The notes under the pieces are model-generated. The model saw only the letters and a program-made list of their open reading frames with translations. It did not search any database and had not been told where the DNA came from. Of a stretch of DNA of 8,808 bases, positions 5,743 through 8,808 are shown one piece after another; the first letter of the stretch is position 1, and every line of letters begins with the position of its first letter. The translations under genes were made by a program, and so were the position numbers. Source of the DNA: DAOVFN01 sp964484305 (GTDB lineage Archaea; Aenigmatarchaeota; Aenigmatarchaeia; QMZP01); contig CAZAEI010000035.1 in the NCBI GenBank assembly GCA_964484305.1, positions 1 to 8,808 of the forward strand, in the 5' to 3' direction.

Positions 5743-7431
5743 ATGATAAAAAGGATTGACCTTTCCAGCCAGAACCGCAAAATCAGCAATACGCATCTCA
5801 GGGCCATCAATTCGAATTTTCCCTTTCCAGAGAGAAGGGGATACCAGACCCGTACCATGAACCTCATCATGGAGGCCTTCTCAGAGGGATACAGGTATGT
5901 CTTCCTTCAGGCCCCCACGGGATTCGGAAAGAGCGCCGTTGCAGTCGCCTTATCCAGGATGTACGGGCCTGCCTACATACTGGTCTCCACCAAGAGCCTC
6001 CAGAGGCAGTACGTGAGGGAGAAGGCCTTCAAGACAATAGAGGTGAAGGGCAGGAACAACTTCCCCTGCCTCAGGAATCCCAGATGGGCCTGCGACCGGG
6101 GGGACTGCAGGCTGGGACTGGCATGCAGCCATCTCCCTGAGCGCGGGGAGCCTGTAAAAAAGGAGTTCTTCAGGAGGCTTGCCAAATCAGTCAAGGGATT
6201 CCTGTGGATACGAAAGGGCAGAAGGATTTGCAGCTACTGGGAACAGAAATGCGACGGGATGAACCACAGATACCCTGTTCTCAACTACGACTACTTCATC
6301 CATGAGATGAATTTTGCAGGGGACCTCGGGAGGAGGGAGCTCGTGGTCTGCGACGAGGCCCACAACCTGGAGGGCTGCCTGATGAGGTTCATCAACTTCT
6401 CAATCTCCGACATGGACCTGAGGCTGATTAACTGCAGGATCCCTGAGAAAAAGCGTGACATGGGATCCTGGATAGAGGAAATCAGCGAATGGCAGAGGCT
6501 CTTCATACTGGAGTTCGAGGCCTCCAAGGAGTCCTCGAGGCACGCCACCGGCGAGAGGGCCAGGAACTACATAGAGAAGCTGGATGACCTTGAGAACAAG
6601 ATAGACAAGCTGGGATTCCTTTCCCAGGAGCTGGGGGAGGACCCGGGAAACTGGACAGTCACCTACGAGCACATAAAGGCAGGCAGGAGGGTGACATTCA
6701 AGCCGGTCTTTGTCAGAAAGTGGGCAGGGAACATATTCAATCACGGCAGGAGATTCCTCCTGCAGTCAGCCACCATCATAGACCCTGACTCGATAGCAGG
6801 CAGCCTCGGCCTGAACAGTGAGGAGTGCATATACCTGGAGGTTCCCTCTGTATTTGACCCCGCAAGGAGGCCCCTCTTCTACAGGCCCCGCATAAGCATG
6901 TCCTGGAGGAGGATAAACGATTCGCTGCCTCTCCTGGCCAGGTCAGTCCGCGAGCTCATGGACAAGTATCCCGACACAAAGGGCGTCATACACACCCACA
7001 ACTACAGCCCCATACAGGCCTACATTCGCCGGCATGTCAAATCCGACAGGCTCATATTCAACCAAGGCCCTGCTGACAGGGAGAGGGCCTTCAGTGAATT
7101 CATCACGAGCCTTGAGCCAAGGGTTCTGGTCACCCCCAGCGCCTACGAGGGTGTTGACCTCAAGCACGACATATGCAGGTGGCAGCTCATAGCAAAGGTT
7201 CCCTATCCCCAGCTGAGGGACGAGCAGATAAGGAAGCGAATGAACCTGGACCCTGAATGGTACCAGTGGCTCACCATCCTGAGGCTAGTCCAGACCTATG
7301 GCAGGGGCATGCGCGACAGGGACGACTGGTGCGACACCTACATCTTTGACACCTGCTTCGGCCGCCTCTTCAGGCAAAACATGGCCAGGTTCCCGGCCTG
7401 GTTCAGGGAGAGCATTAGAACACTTCAATAG
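5743..7431 (+). CDS. XPD/Rad3 (DinG-like) superfamily 2 DNA helicase, 562 aa
   Basis: This is a superfamily 2 ATP-dependent helicase of the XPD/DinG group, which unwinds DNA 5' to 3' and usually carries an iron-sulfur cluster. The Q-motif region RRGYQTRTMNLIMEAF (31-46) is followed by Walker A APTGFGKS (57-64), motif Ia VSTKSLQRQ (81-89), the DEAH box (204-207), motif III QSATI (341-345), motif IV-like KGVIHTHNY (413-421), motif V AYEGVDL (467-473) and motif VI QTYGRGMRD (517-525). Between Walker A and the DEAH box lie C109 (in GRNNFPC), C117, C122, C128, C163 and C170. Four of these, probably C109, one of C117/C122/C128, C163 and C170, would hold a 4Fe-4S cluster. Residues 211-330 form a charged, partly coiled insertion like the arch domain. 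The length is near that of archaeal XPD proteins. DNA repair is the likely role, but a plasmid or virus origin is also possible. It has its own promoter, and a conserved element precedes the TATA box. Confidence 0.9.
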   Translation: MIKRIDLSSQNRKISNTHLRAINSNFPFPERRGYQTRTMNLIMEAFSEGYRYVFLQAPTGFGKSAVAVALSRMYGPAYILVSTKSLQRQYVREKAFKTIEVKGRNNFPCLRNPRWACDRGDCRLGLACSHLPERGEPVKKEFFRRLAKSVKGFLWIRKGRRICSYWEQKCDGMNHRYPVLNYDYFIHEMNFAGDLGRRELVVCDEAHNLEGCLMRFINFSISDMDLRLINCRIPEKKRDMGSWIEEISEWQRLFILEFEASKESSRHATGERARNYIEKLDDLENKIDKLGFLSQELGEDPGNWTVTYEHIKAGRRVTFKPVFVRKWAGNIFNHGRRFLLQSATIIDPDSIAGSLGLNSEECIYLEVPSVFDPARRPLFYRPRISMSWRRINDSLPLLARSVRELMDKYPDTKGVIHTHNYSPIQAYIRRHVKSDRLIFNQGPADRERAFSEFITSLEPRVLVTPSAYEGVDLKHDICRWQLIAKVPYPQLRDEQIRKRMNLDPEWYQWLTILRLVQTYGRGMRDRDDWCDTYIFDTCFGRLFRQNMARFPAWFRESIRTLQ

Positions 7432-7440
7432 TGTCTTATT
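7420..7440 (+). terminator. Weak hairpin at the helicase stop codon
   Basis: ACACT (7420-7424) pairs with AGTGT (7430-7434) across the TAG stop, followed by CTTATT. The stem is short and the T-run interrupted, so termination here is only possible. Confidence 0.25.
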
Positions 7441-7443
7441 CCC

Positions 7444-7495
7444 GGGCCCCGGGGCGGCCTGGCTGTTCGTCAAGCTCCTGAAGAGCATGGAGTAA
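7444..7495 (+). pseudogene. Relic of the 3' end of the HTH gene
   Basis: About 50 bp match 8573-8622 with three mismatches. The match encodes GPGAAWLFVKLLKSME and a stop, against GPGAAWLFVKLLKSLE in the gene downstream. Two differences are silent and one changes Met to Leu. Nothing recognisable precedes it: similarity stops at the GGGCCCC start, 12 bp after the helicase stop codon. It is a gene tail without a head, like the relic at 1734-1886. It could also lengthen the helicase mRNA or be read in an unknown way, but no start codon serves it. Confidence 0.7.
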
Positions 7496-7515
7496 ACCAG
7501 TATCAATCGGCTTAT

Positions 7516-7543
7516 CGGAATAACGGAAATGTCCTATCCATAA
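7516..7543 (+). promoter_or_regulatory. Conserved upstream element, copy 2 (toxin-antitoxin region)
   Basis: This 28-bp element matches the one before the helicase TATA box (5686-5712), with shared CGGAA, AACGGAAA and TCCTATCCATAA blocks. It ends one base before a TATA-like TTTATAT (7545-7551), the same arrangement as at the helicase. Confidence 0.5.
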
Positions 7544-7544
7544 C

Positions 7545-7551
7545 TTTATAT
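7545..7551 (+). promoter_or_regulatory. Outer TATA box of the toxin-antitoxin region
   Basis: TTTATAT would start transcription near 7571, about 100 nt before the antitoxin ATG. It may be a second, independently controlled promoter for the pair. An ATG at 7560 opens only a 10-codon frame and lies too close to the box to be leaderless, so no separate gene is called. Confidence 0.35.
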
Positions 7552-7602
7552 CTGGGATAATGAATCATTATATTGCTGAAAGCTGCCCGTAAAACAGATA
7601 CC

Positions 7603-7610
7603 TTTAAATA
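7603..7610 (+). promoter_or_regulatory. Main TATA box of the antitoxin-toxin operon
   Basis: TTTAAATA predicts a start of transcription near 7632, inside the first palindrome (7621-7634). The leader is about 35 nt and carries a Shine-Dalgarno site. Confidence 0.6.
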
Positions 7611-7620
7611 CCTATATATC

Positions 7621-7634
7621 TATATGTACATATA
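7621..7634. promoter_or_regulatory. Palindromic operator candidate 1
   Basis: TATATGTACATATA is a perfect 14-bp palindrome lying over the expected transcription start of the antitoxin-toxin operon. It is well placed for self-repression by the winged-helix antitoxin, as is common for type II pairs (inference). Confidence 0.5.
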
Positions 7635-7638
7635 AGTA

Positions 7639-7650
7639 TATATGCATATA
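7639..7650. promoter_or_regulatory. Palindromic operator candidate 2
   Basis: TATATGCATATA is a perfect 12-bp palindrome. Its centre is 17 bp from that of the first palindrome, and both read TATATG to CATATA with different centres (TA or none). Two dimers could bind side by side. Confidence 0.5.
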
Positions 7651-7658
7651 AAAGCTGT

Positions 7659-7664
7659 GAGGTG
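7659..7664 (+). promoter_or_regulatory. Shine-Dalgarno site that selects the antitoxin ATG at 7668
   Basis: GAGGTG ends 3 nt before ATG 7668 (GAGG is 5 nt away) and overlaps the other possible start, GTG at 7662. The overlap argues that the ATG is the true start. Confidence 0.55.
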
Positions 7665-7667
7665 TTT

Positions 7668-8012
7668 ATGGGTGGTTACACATTCATGCAGAAAGGCATG
7701 AGTGGAATCGGAAAGAAATCTGTGACAGAATGGAAGAGAGAATCCGTCCAGAGCGTTATGCATTACCCGAGGCTCGACACTGTGATTATGGTAGAAAGGG
7801 CCATAAAGAAATACGGGCCCTGCACAAAGACAGGGCTTTCAAGAAAACTGGAGAAGAAGGTGATGTGGCCCACACTAACCCTGATACTGGACTATTTCGA
7901 TACCATGGGCTTCACAATAACAGACCAGGGAGGCCACATAGTCTGGATATACAACCCGGAACTGGCCAGGAAATACTACGCAAGGAAGGAACTTAGATGG
8001 GAGCCGAAATAA
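7668..8012 (+). CDS. Winged-helix antitoxin candidate, 114 aa
   Basis: The core (about 36-97) reads as a winged helix: helix DTVIMVERAIKKYG (37-50), the short helix TKTGLSRKL (53-61), a recognition-type helix VMWPTLTLILDYFDTMG (65-81) and a two-strand wing FTITDQGGHIVWIYN (82-96). A basic N-terminal tail (1-35) and a charged C-terminal extension (97-114, ELARKYYARKELRWEPK) could hold the toxin, because type II antitoxins often bind their toxin with a flexible end. The gene starts at ATG 7668, chosen because a GAGGTG site overlaps the GTG at 7662. Its end overlaps the toxin gene by 16 bp, so the two are coupled. Palindromes at the promoter fit self-regulation. The role is inferred from the neighbour and fold rather than a recognised antitoxin family; it could also be a plain transcription factor. 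Confidence 0.75.
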   Translation: MGGYTFMQKGMSGIGKKSVTEWKRESVQSVMHYPRLDTVIMVERAIKKYGPCTKTGLSRKLEKKVMWPTLTLILDYFDTMGFTITDQGGHIVWIYNPELARKYYARKELRWEPK

Positions 8013-8332
8013 TATTTGAAAACATCAGACTGAAAAGAGACTACGAATCCTTAAGGGACAAGGAAGAATTCAGGAAACTCTATGATTCACTGACCAGGGC
8101 CTTTAAGGATATAGCAGAAGACCCGGGAACAGGCATACCCCTGGAAAAGTACAGGATACCAAGGGATTTGGTTTCCAGGGGCTTCACGAATCTCCGGAAA
8201 TATGAGCTTCCCGGCGCATGGAGACTGATATATTCGCTGGCCGGAGACAAGATAAGGATACTGGCCATCATTCTGGAGTGGTGCGACCACAAGACCTACC
8301 AGAGAAGATATAGCGGAAGGAAAGGGAGATGA
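7997..8332 (+). CDS. RelE/ParE-family toxin, 111 aa
   Basis: The pattern is that of archaeal RelE/ParE-fold toxins, most of which cut mRNA in the ribosome. There are two N-terminal helices (about 12-42, DYESLRDKEEFRKLYDSLTRAF), the loop GTGIPLEKYRIPRDL (44-58), then the strands NLRKYELPGAWRLIYSL (65-81) and KIRILAIILEW (85-95), and the ending EWCDHKTYQRRY (94-105). R67, K68, R76, E94, H98, Y101 and R104 are candidates for the active site or RNA contacts. The length (111 aa) is normal. The start at 7997 lies 16 bp inside the antitoxin gene and has a GGAAGGA site 6 nt upstream, so translation is coupled to the antitoxin. Whether it cuts RNA or, like ParE, hits gyrase cannot be told from sequence. 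The frame is intact and the gene looks functional. Confidence 0.88.
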   Translation: MGAEIIFENIRLKRDYESLRDKEEFRKLYDSLTRAFKDIAEDPGTGIPLEKYRIPRDLVSRGFTNLRKYELPGAWRLIYSLAGDKIRILAIILEWCDHKTYQRRYSGRKGR

Positions 8333-8390
8333 CTGTTTTCAAGGGGAGAGGAGCTGCCGGCACAACCCCGGACACGTCCCGATAACTGGC

Positions 8391-8397
8391 TAAATAA
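8391..8397 (+). promoter_or_regulatory. TATA box of the HTH gene
   Basis: TAAATAA predicts a start near 8418-8420, about 8 nt before ATG 8428. A GAGGG site (8416-8420) also lies 7 nt before this ATG. This favours 8428 over the ATG at 8399, which would lie upstream of the transcript start. Confidence 0.45.
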
Positions 8398-8427
8398 CAT
8401 GAATACACCCCCCCCGAGGGCAGAATC

Positions 8428-8624
8428 ATGAAGCTCAGGGCCCTGGGCTTCACCCAGGCCGAGATAGCCGGGACCCTGGGAATAACCAGTCGGCCGTCTC
8501 CCAGCGCCTCGAGCTCATAAAGCGGCGCACCAGGCGCGAGGACCCCGACAGGCCCTTCTGGTCCCTCCTCCTGGGCCCCGGGGCGGCCTGGCTGTTCGTC
8601 AAGCTGCTGAAGAGTCTGGAGTAG
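8428..8624 (+). pseudogene. Frameshifted small HTH protein with hydrophobic tail, about 65 aa if repaired
   Basis: The frame from ATG 8428 (MKLRALGFTQAEIAGTLGI, a sigma-like or MarR-like helix-turn-helix start) breaks near 8487. The +1 frame then continues QSAVSQRLELIKRRTRREDP to FWSLLLGPGAAWLFVKLLKSLE and the stop at 8622. One missing C in ACCAG (ACC-CAG expected) restores a single 65-codon gene with an intact HTH (about 5-30). The C-terminal segment (about 44-61, FWSLLLGPGAAWLFVKLL) is hydrophobic and could be a membrane anchor, which would make it a membrane-tethered DNA-binding protein. Just upstream an eight-C run also breaks a second possible frame from 8399. Both defects are losses in or beside C tracts, so an assembly error is possible. 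The last 50 bp are duplicated after the helicase (7444-7495). Confidence 0.75.
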
Positions 8625-8673
8625 GCAGGGAGCAGCTGCCCCCAATGCCAGCAATATCATCCCTGCAGCTTTT
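8625..8673 (+). terminator. Inverted repeat with T-run after the HTH gene
   Basis: GCAGGG (8625-8630) pairs with CCCTGC (8661-8666) over a 30-nt loop that holds the palindrome GCAGCTGC, followed by TTTT at 8670-8673. It is a possible terminator for the HTH gene. The long loop makes it uncertain. Confidence 0.35.
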
Positions 8674-8707
8674 ATGGGTAGCATGAAATCAATTCAGATG
8701 AAAAGCA

Positions 8708-8808
8708 TCAGTCAGAAACCTGAATCCCGTATTTTTCTACAAGCCTTTCCCATTTTCTGTAGTTGGATGGGCTCAACAATCCTCCGGAAGATTCAGCCAT
8801 TACATTTA
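8708..8808 (-). CDS. 3' end of a minus-strand gene, at least 30 aa, running off the window
   Basis: On the minus strand an open frame reads from the window edge to TGA at 8708-8710. An ATG at 8800 begins MAESSGGLLSPSNYRKWERLVEKYGIQVSD, and the frame stays open before it to the edge, so the true start is unknown. The end is polar and partly helical (SNYRKWERLVEKYG). I recognise no family from this tail alone. It is convergent with the HTH gene. It could be the tail of a longer protein or a chance frame. Confidence 0.4.
   Translation of the reverse strand, partial: NVMAESSGGLLSPSNYRKWERLVEKYGIQVSD

Noticed and set aside
7611..7650. A/T-rich tandem-like stretch as a possible repeat array or origin
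   Set aside because: The pattern is two palindromes at a promoter with no regular unit, so it is called as operators. There are no CRISPR-type spacers.
8268..8684. A 138-codon minus-strand frame over the HTH gene
   Set aside because: It is antisense to the toxin's end and the HTH sequence, whose coding sense is clear from the RelE and HTH patterns. The GC-rich sequence simply lacks stops.

Overview
The window looks archaeal. Most genes have an A/T-rich TATA box centred 24-30 bp upstream of the start codon, so transcription would begin at or very near the ATG (leaderless or near-leaderless mRNA). Arginine is mostly AGG and isoleucine often ATA. The product families also fit: an XPD/Rad3-like helicase with a cysteine cluster, a lipobox lipoprotein, and a RelE-type toxin with a winged-helix partner. 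I cannot name the lineage. The lipobox leans towards a euryarchaeon, but this is inference.

Layout. (1) 1-788: a 76-aa orphan with its own promoter and hairpin/T-run terminator, then about 410 bp without a convincing gene. That gap holds a strong TATA box and a roughly 260-nt structured leader or small RNA with three hairpins. (2) 789-1568: an unrecognised 259-aa protein with a strong Shine-Dalgarno site, closed by a very good stem-loop terminator. (3) 1718-1900: a relic of the glycosidase-like lipoprotein gene that sits intact at 4222-5643. It keeps the 16-bp promoter box and the last 50 codons, and everything between has been deleted. (4) 1939-3209: a histidine-phosphatase-family gene convergent with an unrecognised 227-aa minus-strand gene, with a shared bidirectional terminator. 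(5) 3357-5643: a HEAT-repeat protein, then a secreted lipoprotein with a probable clan GH-A TIM barrel. (6) 5743-7431: an XPD/DinG-type helicase. (7) 7444-8332: a relic of the 3' end of an HTH gene, then a winged-helix antitoxin/RelE-like toxin pair with palindromic operators. (8) 8428-8624: the frameshifted HTH gene whose tail matches that relic. (9) 8708-8808: the end of a minus-strand gene leaving the window.

The region is not one operon. Almost every gene has its own promoter, and only the antitoxin and toxin overlap. Genes inside a transcript, or with a 5' leader, carry Shine-Dalgarno sites (789, 7668, 7997, possibly 8428); the first genes do not. Two gene tails are duplicated as relics and there is a toxin-antitoxin pair, which suggests a rearranging part of the chromosome. 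A conserved element of about 28 bp lies just upstream of the TATA boxes of both the helicase and the toxin-antitoxin region, and may mark common control. I found no CRISPR array, tRNA, rRNA or insertion sequence, and no clearly new multi-gene system. The most unusual items are the paired gene-tail relics, the structured leader, the shared promoter element and the unrecognised proteins.
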